Source: Microbacterium abyssi
GTDB taxonomy: Bacteria > Actinomycetota > Actinomycetes > Actinomycetales > Microbacteriaceae
Direction: 5' to 3'
DNA length: 64,000 nucleotides
Assembly: GCF_015277895.1 (NCBI RefSeq)
Contig: NZ_CP063815.1
Location: 496,001 to 560,000 of the forward strand
Below, piece after piece: positions 54,218-61,629 of the stretch (positions are counted from its first letter, which is position 1; each line of letters begins with the position of its first letter). Made by a program: the position numbers and the translations under genes. The notes beneath the pieces are model-generated. The model ran no database searches. It was not told the DNA's origin and saw only the letters and a program-made list of their open reading frames with translations.

Positions 54218-55628
54218 GGTGACGTCCCGTGGAGTGGTGGAGGTTCCGGCAGGGTCGCCCGCGTCGTAGACGTGGGTGAGCCATCGTGCGATGGTCAGTG
54301 AGAAGTACCGATCAAAGTTCTCTCTCACAGGAAGACACAAAGCACGATGGCTCTAGACCAGTCTGCCCTCCTCGAGCTGCTCGGGGAACTGAAACTCACC
54401 GATGTCACCGACCGGATCCGCGTCGCGACCGAAGCGCTCTACCAGGAGCTGATCGACGCGGAAGCGGCCGCGTTCATCGGCGCCGCCCCCTTCGAACGCA
54501 CCCCGGACCGTGTGACGCAACGCAACGGCACCCGTCCCCGCACGCTCACGACGACAGCGGGCGAGTTGGAATTGCGGATCCCGAAGCTGCGACAGGGATC
54601 GTTCTTCCCGTCGTTGTTGGAGCGGCGCCGTCGCGTTGATCAGGCGCTGTTCGCGGTCGTGATGGAGGCGTATGTTCACGGCGTCTCCACCCGCAAGGTC
54701 GATGATCTGGTGAAGGCGCTCGGCGCGGACACCGGGATCTCGAAGTCCGAGGTGTCGCGGATCTGCGCGAACCTGGACGAGGACGTTGCCGCGTTCCGCG
54801 ACCGGCCCCTCGCGGACACTTCCTACCCGTATGTGTTCCTCGACGCGACCTACTGCAAAGCCCGCGTCGGCCGGCGCGTGGTCTCCCAGGCGGTCGTCGT
54901 CGCGATCGGTGTCGCCGCCGACGGGCGCCGGGAAGTGCTCGGGTTCGAGGTCGGAGAAACAGAATCACAGCCGTTCTGGACGACGTTCCTGCGGTCATTG
55001 AAGGCTCGAGGGCTCGGCGGGGTCAAGCTGGTGATCTCCGACGCTCACACCGGCCTGATCTCCGCGATCGAGACGGTGTTCGCTGGCGCCAGCTGGCAAC
55101 GCTGCCGGGTCCATTTCATGCGCAACGTGCTCTCGAACGTCCCGAAAGCGTCCGGTCCGATGGTCGCGTCGATCATCCGCACGATCTTCGCCCAACCCGA
55201 CACCGAGCACGTGTTCGCACAGTTCCACGAGGTCGTGCGCATGCTGACCCGCTCACATCCGAAGATCGCGGACATGCTCGAAGACGCGAAGGACGACATC
55301 CTCGCGTTCTGCGGATTCCCACAGCAGCACTGGCGGCAGATCTGGTCCACGAACCCGCTCGAGCGGGTCAACAAGGAGATCAAACGACGCACCGACGTCG
55401 TCGGCACCTTCCCCAACCCCGCCGCGCTCCTGCGCCTCGCCGGGCACGTGCTGATCGAGCAGCACGACGAATGGGACGGCGCAGACCGCCGCTACTTCTC
55501 CGAACACTCCATGAAACTCCTCACCGCCATCGACGAGGAGGTGGCCATCCCAGAACTCAACGCGGCATAATCACAGAAGCTGATCCCGCACGGTGTCGAG
55601 AAACTCCACCATTCAGCGGGACGTCACC
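54218..55628 (+). mobile_element. IS256-family insertion sequence, complete
   Basis: A 1411-bp element. Its ends are inverted repeats that begin with the same 12 bases, GGTGACGTCCCG, and match in 25 of 29 positions. It is flanked by an exact 8-bp direct duplication GGACTCGA at 54210-54217 and 55629-55636. One transposase gene is present. All parts are intact, so the insertion looks recent. Confidence 0.95.
54347..55570 (+). CDS. IS256-family (MULE) transposase
   Basis: A 407-residue DDE transposase. Catalytic residues are Asp in YVFLDATYCK (about 162), Asp in LVISDAHTG (about 228), and Glu in STNPLERVNKEIKRR (about 339). The C/H motif region CRVHFMRNVL near 249-258 is typical of the family. 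Full length, with no frameshift. ATG 54347 follows ACAGGAAG with normal spacing. Confidence 0.96.
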   Translation: MALDQSALLELLGELKLTDVTDRIRVATEALYQELIDAEAAAFIGAAPFERTPDRVTQRNGTRPRTLTTTAGELELRIPKLRQGSFFPSLLERRRRVDQALFAVVMEAYVHGVSTRKVDDLVKALGADTGISKSEVSRICANLDEDVAAFRDRPLADTSYPYVFLDATYCKARVGRRVVSQAVVVAIGVAADGRREVLGFEVGETESQPFWTTFLRSLKARGLGGVKLVISDAHTGLISAIETVFAGASWQRCRVHFMRNVLSNVPKASGPMVASIIRTIFAQPDTEHVFAQFHEVVRMLTRSHPKIADMLEDAKDDILAFCGFPQQHWRQIWSTNPLERVNKEIKRRTDVVGTFPNPAALLRLAGHVLIEQHDEWDGADRRYFSEHSMKLLTAIDEEVAIPELNAA

Positions 55629-55636
55629 GGACTCGA
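55629..55636. repeat. Target-site duplication, right
   Basis: GGACTCGA, identical to 54210-54217. Confidence 0.93.
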
Positions 55637-56848
55637 TGTACTGCGGGGTACCGCTCGGAAAGCCCGGGTGGACCGGAGGAGCTCCCAGGTGCAGTACCGG
55701 CGCAGGACCAGCCGGTCCTCGGCATGTTCGATGCCCGCCAACCATCCATCGAGCCAGTGGTCGAAGCGCGTGCCTTCGACATCGATCTCCGGAAGCACTC
55801 CTGAGCGGACCAGAAGCGAGAGGAGGAACGCTACCGACTGTCCCGACCGGGCTCGGGTGATGATCGCCTCGGCGGTGAGTGGCAGGGTTCCGTCCGCGAT
55901 CTCGCGGAGCACCATCGCGCACTTGCTCTTGTGCATCCAGCGTTCGAGCGATGCGGCTTTGCTGTGGTGCGTGAGCAGATAGTCCGCAAGGGGGTGGAGG
56001 TCCGCGCGGATCTCTCCCGCGTCGTCGGCGAGCAACTGCTGGATCGCGACGGGCCGGCGGCACTCGACGCAGAGATGATGCTTGCGGATCTCCTCGATCG
56101 AGCCACACCCAGGGCAGGCCATCGTCACCGGAGCGCCCGCGCAGTCGGCGCAGACCTTCTGACCGTTCATGAAACCGGTCAAGAACACCCTGCGCCCGCA
56201 CTCGGGACAGGGCTGCGGTCTACGCATCGCGTAATAGCAGCGTGCGCATACCCGTCGCCCGTCAAGGTGGGAGGCGACCCGGCCAGGTTCTCCGCAGAGA
56301 CCGCAGGTCTTGATCGGTGCGGTATAACAGGCCAGGCAGACGAGTTCCGGGCGGCGGACGATGATGGTCGCGTGCTGCCTGCACCGCGAGCAGTCACCGA
56401 ACGATCGAGGGTCGGCTCGCCAGCATTCGCGGCAGAAGCGCTGTCCGTCGATCGTGCGCTGCACGGGTCGGACCCGGCCACAGGAAGCGCAGGAGACGGA
56501 CCTGGCGTTCCGCTCGCAACGAGAGCAGTGCCGACCACCGCTCGGCGTCTTGTGGGGCATTCTCACCGAGCGGCCGCAGGACTCGCACGTCGGCAGCACT
56601 ACCCGGTCTGCTCCTTCTTCTACCAGCGCGCGGGCCAGATCCTGGACGGTCACAGGCACATTCGCATGCCGCCCCTCGAGGACCCCAGGCTGCTTGATCA
56701 GCGCGAGCTCAAGAAGCCGCTGCGTGAGGGGCACTGGCGCAACCGAATGCACGATCTCAGCGAGACGCTCGGGCAAGATCTCGGGAACGAGGGGACGCAC
56801 GAGGTCGATAACTTCCGTGACTCTCGGCTGCTGCGGAGGCTTGGCCAC
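55637..56848 (-). pseudogene. N-terminal zinc-ribbon part of the IS-interrupted gene
   Basis: The 404 codons before the insertion encode a helical start followed by about a dozen CxxC pairs (for example CESCGR, CSRCER, CGLCGE, CPECGR, CADC, CPGC), i.e. a series of zinc ribbons, then a helical region with CTWELLRSTRAF. The frame ends at an IS-derived stop at 55613. Together with 53468-54217 it made one protein of about 653 residues, last gene of a recombinase / XRE / zinc-ribbon set. ATG 56848 lies five bases after the XRE gene. Likely inactive now. Confidence 0.85.
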
Positions 56849-56853
56849 CGTGG

Positions 56854-57189
56854 CTACTTCGTACGCGGACGGCGGATGGTTGCGCGGACAGGACGGAGAT
56901 CACCGATCGACCCGCGCGTCGCTTCCTCGCCCACGGCCACCGGGGTCGATGCCTCTCGGCGAGCGATTGTCACGAGATCGTCGAGTGAGCACTCCAGCGC
57001 ATCGCACAACGCCGCCAACACGTCGAGACGCACCCGCTGAGGCGGTTGCGTCACCAGCCGATACACCTGCTCCCTGGACAGGTCGATCCCGCGTTCCTCG
57101 AGCAGTGGCTTCAGCTTGGAGGTCTGGAAGATCCCGCGCGAAGCCATCACTCTGCGGAGATTCCATCCGGTGTCGAGCTCAACGGTCAT
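56854..57189 (-). CDS. XRE-type helix-turn-helix regulator
   Basis: A 111-residue DNA-binding protein. The HTH runs from about residue 10 to 70, with SREQVYRLVTQPPQRVRLDV as recognition region and LAALCDALECSLDDLVTI typical of the XRE family's last helix. The tail is Arg-rich. It overlaps the recombinase end by 11 bases and precedes the zinc-ribbon gene by five bases, so the three are one operon. Confidence 0.85.
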   Translation of the reverse strand: MTVELDTGWNLRRVMASRGIFQTSKLKPLLEERGIDLSREQVYRLVTQPPQRVRLDVLAALCDALECSLDDLVTIARREASTPVAVGEEATRGSIGDLRPVRATIRRPRTK

Positions 57190-57985
57190 CAGCTTCTCCT
57201 TCGATGAGGGCCTTCAGTGCTTCCGCGAGCACCCGGTTCTTGTAGTCCGAACTGACGGAGGCGTAGATCGAGGTCGTCGAGGCGTGCATGTGCCCGACCT
57301 GCTCCTGGACGAATCGATCGGCATAGCCGAACTCCAGCAAATGCGTGACGTAGGAATGCCGGAGGCTGTGCAGCGTCAGATCCTTCGACAGGCCAGCCTC
57401 GTCCCGCAGCTCCGCGAACCTCCGGTCGAGATACCCGGCGGACAGACGCGTGCGACGCTCGGTCACCCAGAGCGCGTCAAGGTCAACTCCGGGCGCGAAG
57501 CGTTCCCGGGCCTGCTCGAGCCATTGCTGCATGCCCGGCACCCACCAGTCGAACTCCGGCACCAGCAGCACCGTCCGCCGCCGCGGCGCACCACCTCCTG
57601 CAGCCTTCGCCCACCGCACGTGTATCGCGCCGTAACGCCCCCACTGGCGCATCTTTGCGTTGTGGTGCAGGTCGACGGTGTCGAGCATCACCGCCTCCGT
57701 GCGGCGCAACCCGAACGCGTAGACCGTCTTCAGCAGTTGTGCGTCACGCAACGCCCCGAGAGCGCCCTTCCGGCCCGACGCCACGAGCAGCTCGACGCGA
57801 GCGTCGGCGGTGTCGAACAGGCGCTCGATCTCGTCGTACGTGAACGGGCGGCGTTTCCCGTCCCCCTCGAACTCAAACCGGTGCGCGACCGTGTTCCACG
57901 GCAGACACACCTGGGACGGGACCTCACCGAACTCCCGGTCGCAGATCACCGCAGATGGTGGATGCAGTACGTCGCGACACCCCAC
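57179..57985 (-). CDS. Tyrosine recombinase, N-terminus replaced
   Basis: A 268-residue recombinase with a full catalytic domain: Arg94/95 (AFGLRRTEA), His206-x-x-Arg209 (HSLRHSY), His232 (VGHMH) and Tyr241 (SIYASVS). Family members are about 100 residues longer at the N-terminus with a core-binding domain; here similarity starts only near ICDREFGEVPSQVC (about 14). The first 13 codons are the 3' end of umuD read in another frame. The gene was therefore cut at the umuD junction and may be non-functional for site binding. Confidence 0.85.
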   Translation of the reverse strand: MGCRDVLHPPSAVICDREFGEVPSQVCLPWNTVAHRFEFEGDGKRRPFTYDEIERLFDTADARVELLVASGRKGALGALRDAQLLKTVYAFGLRRTEAVMLDTVDLHHNAKMRQWGRYGAIHVRWAKAAGGGAPRRRTVLLVPEFDWWVPGMQQWLEQARERFAPGVDLDALWVTERRTRLSAGYLDRRFAELRDEAGLSKDLTLHSLRHSYVTHLLEFGYADRFVQEQVGHMHASTTSIYASVSSDYKNRVLAEALKALIEGEADDR

Positions 57986-58398
57986 ACCTGGAGGTCGCTC
58001 AGCTCGGGCACAACGATGTCCGGGTGCTGCGCGTTTTCCGCCCGCAGGACCACGCCGGCCGGCGTGAGCTCCAAGCGCTTGACGGTCAGCTCCCCGTCAA
58101 GGACGGCCACGATAACGTCGCCGTGCTGCGGGAGCTTTGACCGGTCGACCAGCAGCTCATCCCCATCGCTGATGCCGGCACCGGTCATGGAATGCCCGGA
58201 CGCGCGGACGATGAACGTCGCCGCCTGATCGTCGACGAGCATGTTCGTGAGGTCTATCGGGCCGTCGTAGTAGTCCTGCGCGGGAGAGGGGAACCCACAC
58301 GCGACCGCGACCGGCGCGGCCATGATGGTCGCCACCGTGTCCGCATCGATCAGACGTGGCAGAGTCGCCAGCATCCCCGCCTCCCAAGCAATGAACAT
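57946..58398 (-). CDS. umuD: UmuD-like SOS mutagenesis protein
   Basis: UmuD, after RecA-stimulated self-cleavage, binds UmuC to form polymerase V. The 150 residues have the cleavage site Cys34-Gly35 in ACGFPSPAQDY, catalytic Ser70 (SGHSMTGAG) and Lys107 (GELTVKRL), all in place. ATG 58398 gives a normal N-terminal arm; Met9 is an alternative. An ATACT-CC-AGTAT inverted repeat lies at 58406-58417, but no clear LexA box is seen. The umuC partner lies 8.3 kb away and lacks its start, so this gene is orphaned. Confidence 0.9.
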   Translation of the reverse strand: MFIAWEAGMLATLPRLIDADTVATIMAAPVAVACGFPSPAQDYYDGPIDLTNMLVDDQAATFIVRASGHSMTGAGISDGDELLVDRSKLPQHGDVIVAVLDGELTVKRLELTPAGVVLRAENAQHPDIVVPELSDLQVWGVATYCIHHLR

Positions 58399-58478
58399 AC
58401 AACCGATACTCCAGTATGCGCATTCTGTTCTAGCTTCGAAGATTTACCTGATGAGTGGGCAGGGAGTCGGGCGCGTCG

Positions 58479-59437
58479 CTACCTCACATTCGTGACCTCA
58501 GCGACCGGCACTTCGGGCCGCGCGCGCAGGTATCGGACGGCGTGACGAAACGAGCTGCCGGTGATGGCGGTGTCGGCGGATATCTCGACCACGAGCGGCT
58601 GTACAAGCGTGAGCTGCACCGATTCCCCGCGGGCCCGACTGAACCGGTCGACCGCGACAGGCTTCACGGACGCCGGCCACGGGTGCGTACCCGTCGGAGC
58701 CTCCAGCAGCTTGCCGAGCGTCCCTGATGCCGCAGCCGAAAGCGATGTAGAGCGGCCGACGATCCGCAGCTCCCCATCGATAGGCAGGCCGAGGACCAGT
58801 TCTCGAGGGCGGCCGCGTGATCCGATGACCGCGCCGCAGATCACGTCCAGAGTGTCACGATGCTTCACCTTCACCCACACGCGATCGCCACCCCTATAGG
58901 GCTGCGCTGCGCCCTTCACGACGAGCCCTTCAACGCCGGAAGGTGTCAGCGCCTCGAACCACTGGGCGGCCTCGACGGCATCCGCCGTCACGGGGGAGAG
59001 GTTCAGCGGCGGCGACCAGCCCGTCGCTAACTCTTCAAGCAGCATCCGCCGATCATCCAACGCCAGATCCCGGGCCTCGCGATCCGCGATCGCGAGGACG
59101 TCGAAAGCGACATACGACGCCGGTTCCAGCCGAGCCAGCGTGGCCGCTCTCGCCGCCCCAGCGCTTGTGCGGCGCAGCAGCGCATCGAAATCGAGACGGC
59201 CGTCGATCCACACGACGGCCTCGCCGTCCAGGACGACACCGGCTGGTAGCTGCGCCGCCGCAGCTACCAGTTCCGGGAAACCGCGGGTGAGGTTTTCCCT
59301 TGCCTCGACCACAGGGTTACCGCGTCGTCATCGACGACGAGCAGCATGCGGAACCCGTCCCACTTCGGTTCATACCGGGCGCCGCCGGGAAGTGAGTCGG
59401 CCGCAGGTAGTGACATGGCCGGCCGAGCTAACGCCAC
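58479..59437 (-). pseudogene. ATP-dependent DNA ligase with a frameshift
   Basis: The 3' 277 codons encode a ligase adenylation domain from FPELVAAAAQLP onward (VVLDGEAVVW, EGLVVKG, VWVKVKHRD) and an OB-fold end. The 5' part, with catalytic Lys in YEPKWDGFR, is in another frame: from ATG 59416, or GTG 59437 if PPLGVALARP is included, the frame runs to LWSRQGK and leaves the ligase frame at GGGAAAA near 59304-59310. One missing base there would restore WSRQGxNLTRGF. Either a real pseudogene or a homopolymer error. Confidence 0.8.
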
Positions 59438-59466
59438 CCCCAGGGGCGGCCGCAGCTCGGCCGGCC
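59417..59466. repeat. Long hairpin at the ligase 5' end
   Basis: Perfect 13-bp arms GGCCGGCCGAGCT (59417-59429) and AGCTCGGCCGGCC (59454-59466) with an inner CCCCC/GGGG pairing. It touches the ATG at 59416 and leaves no room for a ribosome-binding site there. Confidence 0.6.
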
Positions 59467-59476
59467 CTGGGGCATA

Positions 59477-59704
59477 TCAGCCCTTCACGTCGCGAGGATC
59501 ATTGCCGTAGCTGTTGCGCTCGGCAATCTGCCCGCTCTCGTTCTTGATGATGTGCTCAACCTTGCGGCTTCGAGCGAGGTCGCGACCGGCGTCGATCGCC
59601 TCTTCCTTCGTGCGATGCGCGCCACCTTCGTTCGATGCAGCGCCGGTCACGCGGTTGTGCCACGCGCCGTCCTGGTGGAAGGTCTCAACGTCTCCAGTTG
59701 GCAT
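59477..59704 (-). CDS. DUF2188-like small protein
   Basis: A 75-residue protein that reads DGAWHNRVTGAASNEGGAHR near the start and later AIDAGRDLARSRKVEHIIKN, GQIAERNSYGNDP. This is the DUF2188 pattern, in which aromatic and basic residues form a small fold repeated in stress-linked proteins; the function is unknown. ATG 59704 follows GGAGGC with good spacing; the open frame upstream is Arg/Cys-rich and rejected. Confidence 0.8.
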   Translation of the reverse strand: MPTGDVETFHQDGAWHNRVTGAASNEGGAHRTKEEAIDAGRDLARSRKVEHIIKNESGQIAERNSYGNDPRDVKG

Positions 59705-59839
59705 GTTGCCTCCGATCGGTAATTGAGATCCCATCTTCACAACTGTGCACCTGCGCCAACAGCCCCTTGCCGAGTGGGTGCGCGCGCCGTTATCGGGGAC
59801 TACTCGGCAAAGGGCAGGATCACTTGGCCAGTCTGCCCG

Positions 59840-59960
59840 TCCGATCAATCTGCCGTAAACGATCGTTTTTGACCGCGTCGCGCGGAGTGCGTCAAAACGT
59901 CCGCCGGAAACGTGGATCAAAACCGTCTTGCGGCAGACGTTTTCGGCGTGTTTTCCGGCT
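59840..59960. other. Inverted-repeat-rich spacer
   Basis: This spacer between DUF2188 and MarR genes holds AACGATCGTT (59858-59867, perfect palindrome), TTTTGAC (59867-59873) mirrored by GTCAAAA (59891-59897), and AAAACGTC (59894-59901) mirrored by GACGTTTT (59936-59943). A binding site for a regulator or recombinase is possible. Confidence 0.45.
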
Positions 59961-59978
59961 GCTCGCGAGCGCGAATTT

Positions 59979-60527
59979 CTACCGAGGGTCTACGGAGTCG
60001 ATCGCATCTGTCATCGCGGCGAGGAAGCCGGTGATGTGCCGGTGTTGGCTTGGGGTGAGTTTCATCGCGGCGGCGTACATGCGGAGGTGCATGCCGTTCA
60101 GCGTGTCGCGGACCTCGGCATCGGCCGTCTCGGTGGCGCGGATCGATGCGCTGCGGTTGATCGCGAAGCCGGCGACGCGTTCGACGCGTCCGTCGCGCTG
60201 AAGCTTGTCCGCGAGTGCGTTCGTGTCGGCGGTCGTGATGCCGAGGTAGTGGGCGAGCTCGGCGGGTCGTGCGGTTCGATCCGCGCGGCGGAGGAGGAAG
60301 CGTAGAGCGAGCATCTCGTCTTCGGCCATCGACATCGCTTCTCGCGTGCGGCGGCGCATGGCGACCTCTGCGGCCCGGTAGGTGCGCAACGCTTCGAGGG
60401 TCTGGCGGGCGAGGGCTTTCGGCTCGGAGATCTCGTCTTGCCAGTAGGTGCGCGGTAGCGCGGGGGTCGGCGCCGCGGCGGGGAGTGGTTGCGTGGCCTC
60501 GGGGTCGAGGGGTCTGACGTCGGTCAT
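59979..60527 (-). CDS. MarR-family winged-helix regulator
   Basis: A 182-residue protein with a MarR plan: a helical N-terminal dimer arm (about 35-70), a winged helix (LRFLLRRADRTARPAELAHY, then LGITTADTNALADKLQRDGR) around 74-120, and a C-terminal helix pair (MHLRMYAAAMKLTPSQHRHI). No ligand can be inferred. Its ATG at 60527 overlaps the stop of the CstR-like gene (ATGA), so the two regulators are co-expressed. Confidence 0.85.
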   Translation of the reverse strand: MTDVRPLDPEATQPLPAAAPTPALPRTYWQDEISEPKALARQTLEALRTYRAAEVAMRRRTREAMSMAEDEMLALRFLLRRADRTARPAELAHYLGITTADTNALADKLQRDGRVERVAGFAINRSASIRATETADAEVRDTLNGMHLRMYAAAMKLTPSQHRHITGFLAAMTDAIDSVDPR

Positions 60528-60817
60528 GCCAGGGATAGGAAGAGCTTTTCGAGCTCGTCCGGGGTGCTGACGCCGTCGGCATCGGGATCAGTCATGCAGT
60601 CGCGAAGTGCCGTCGAGATGACGAGGAAGCCCGCCCGGTCGAGGGCTTTGGAGACGGCGGCGAGCTGCTGCACAACGTCACGGCAGTGCGCGTCGCTTTC
60701 CACGGCAGTGATGACCGCTGCGAGCTGGCCCTGAGCGCGCTTGAGACGGTTGACCACCTTCCGCTTGGCCTCGGCGTCGTGGGCAAACGGCTCAGTGGTG
60801 ATCTCGGTTGCGCTCAT
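60524..60817 (-). CDS. CstR/CsoR-family (DUF156) repressor, persulfide-type
   Basis: A 97-residue helical repressor. The family core VVNRLKRAQGQLAAVI (about 21-36) is present. Two Cys lie 29 residues apart, Cys45 (HCRDV) and Cys74 (LRDCM). The Cu-binding His of CsoR, four residues before the second Cys, is Ala70, which points to a CstR-like persulfide sensor. The downstream divergent operon carries a persulfide dioxygenase-rhodanese. ATG 60817 follows GGAACGAG. Two operators lie just upstream. Confidence 0.88.
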   Translation of the reverse strand: MSATEITTEPFAHDAEAKRKVVNRLKRAQGQLAAVITAVESDAHCRDVVQQLAAVSKALDRAGFLVISTALRDCMTDPDADGVSTPDELEKLFLSLA

Positions 60818-60848
60818 TCTCGTTCCTTCCGTGGAGTTGACAATCACG

Positions 60849-60864
60849 ATACCCCCTGGGGTAT
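60849..60864. promoter_or_regulatory. CsoR/CstR operator 1
   Basis: ATACCCCCTGGGGTAT, the G-rich palindrome recognised by DUF156 repressors. It lies 32 bases upstream of the repressor gene. Confidence 0.85.
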
Positions 60865-60884
60865 GCTGAGTCCACCCCGGACTG

Positions 60885-60900
60885 ATACCCCCAGGGGTAT
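60885..60900. promoter_or_regulatory. CsoR/CstR operator 2
   Basis: ATACCCCCAGGGGTAT, one base different from operator 1 and 36 bp from it (centre to centre). It lies 17 bases before the sulfur operon, so each divergent promoter has its own site. Confidence 0.85.
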
Positions 60901-60917
60901 TACAGATTGAGGATCAC

Positions 60918-61103
60918 ATGTGCAGAGCAACAAAGTGCCGGACCTGCGGGAAGACCACGTGGGCGGGATGCGGACAGCATGTCGCAGCCGTCCGCAAGAG
61001 CGTGCCCGCATCGGACTGGTGTAACGGCAACCACACCCGCGGCGAGGTCCAGGCCGCGCAGTCGCAGCGTGGTGGGTTCTTCTCCCGCCTGTTCGGGAAG
61101 TGA
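60918..61103 (+). CDS. Small Cys-rich protein, first copy
   Basis: A 61-residue protein with a Cys-rich head (MCRATKCRTCGKTTWAGCGQ) and a basic tail ending FFSRLFGK. The head is paralogous to the gene at 61490. Six Cys, including CxxC-G and WAGCGQH, could bind zinc or carry persulfide. ATG 60918 follows GAGGATC. It is the first gene of the CstR-controlled operon; function unknown. Confidence 0.75.
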   Translation: MCRATKCRTCGKTTWAGCGQHVAAVRKSVPASDWCNGNHTRGEVQAAQSQRGGFFSRLFGK

Positions 61104-61108
61104 CGGGC

Positions 61109-61477
61109 ATGGCCACGATCGATCTGACCGGCGAGACCTTCGGCGGCACGGTTGCGAGCGAAGGCATCGTCCTCGTCGACTTCTGGGCGGCTTGGTGCGG
61201 GCCCTGCCGGGCGTTCGCCCCCGTGTTCGAGGCCGCGTCAGAGCGCCACCCCGACGTCGTCTTTGCGAAGGTCGACACCGAAGCGGAGGTCGGGCTCGCC
61301 ACGGCGAACCGCATCACCTCCATTCCCACGCTCATGGTCATCCGTGACGGCGTCTTGGTTTACAAGCAGCCCGGCGCTCTCCCCGAACCTCAGCTCGAGC
61401 TCCTGATCAGCAAGGCCCGCGAGCTCGACATGGATGACGTGCGCCGGCAAATCGCCGAATCCCCCACCGCCGCCTGA
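61109..61477 (+). CDS. Thioredoxin
   Basis: A 122-residue thioredoxin with the WCGPC active site at about 28-32, preceded by IVLVDFWAA and followed by a TSIPTLMVIRDG cis-Pro segment near 70-81. ATG 61109 matches the family start; an in-frame GTG at 61100 overlaps the preceding stop and would add three residues. Sitting between two Cys-rich genes in a sulfide-stress operon, it probably reduces protein or low-weight persulfides. Confidence 0.93.
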   Translation: MATIDLTGETFGGTVASEGIVLVDFWAAWCGPCRAFAPVFEAASERHPDVVFAKVDTEAEVGLATANRITSIPTLMVIRDGVLVYKQPGALPEPQLELLISKARELDMDDVRRQIAESPTAA

Positions 61478-61489
61478 AAAGGACCCCCT

Positions 61490-61609
61490 ATGTGCGCACA
61501 GATCACCTGCTCAACCTGCGGTAAGCCCACCTGGGCCGGCTGCGGACAGCACATCGAACAAGCCCTCGCGGGCATCCCCAACGACGAGCGCTGCAGCTGC
61601 GCTCACTGA
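61490..61609 (+). CDS. Small Cys-rich protein, second copy (39 residues)
   Basis: ATG 61490 opens a 39-codon gene (MCAQITCSTCGKPTWAGCGQ, then HIEQALAG and a CSCAH end) that stops at 61609. Nineteen or so of the first 20-22 positions are the same or similar to the gene at 60918, so this is a paralogue without the basic tail. An A/G-rich AAAAGGA stretch precedes the start. The 39-residue size makes it easy to overlook. It lies 20 bases before the dioxygenase gene. Confidence 0.78.
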   Translation: MCAQITCSTCGKPTWAGCGQHIEQALAGIPNDERCSCAH

Positions 61610-61629
61610 CAGCGACCGAAAGCAGACCC

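Noticed and set aside
54218..54340. Apparent extension of the recombinase-like gene to an ATG at 54340
   Set aside because: These codons lie inside the IS left end; the host gene continues across the insertion into 55637.
54291..55612. ATGGT…ACCAT as the IS ends
   Set aside because: First tried because of weak inverted similarity, but no target duplication fits. The GGTGACGTCCCG ends with the 8-bp GGACTCGA duplication are exact.
58418..58445. LexA box upstream of umuD
   Set aside because: TCGAAGCTAGAACA shares only one half with the actinobacterial SOS consensus.
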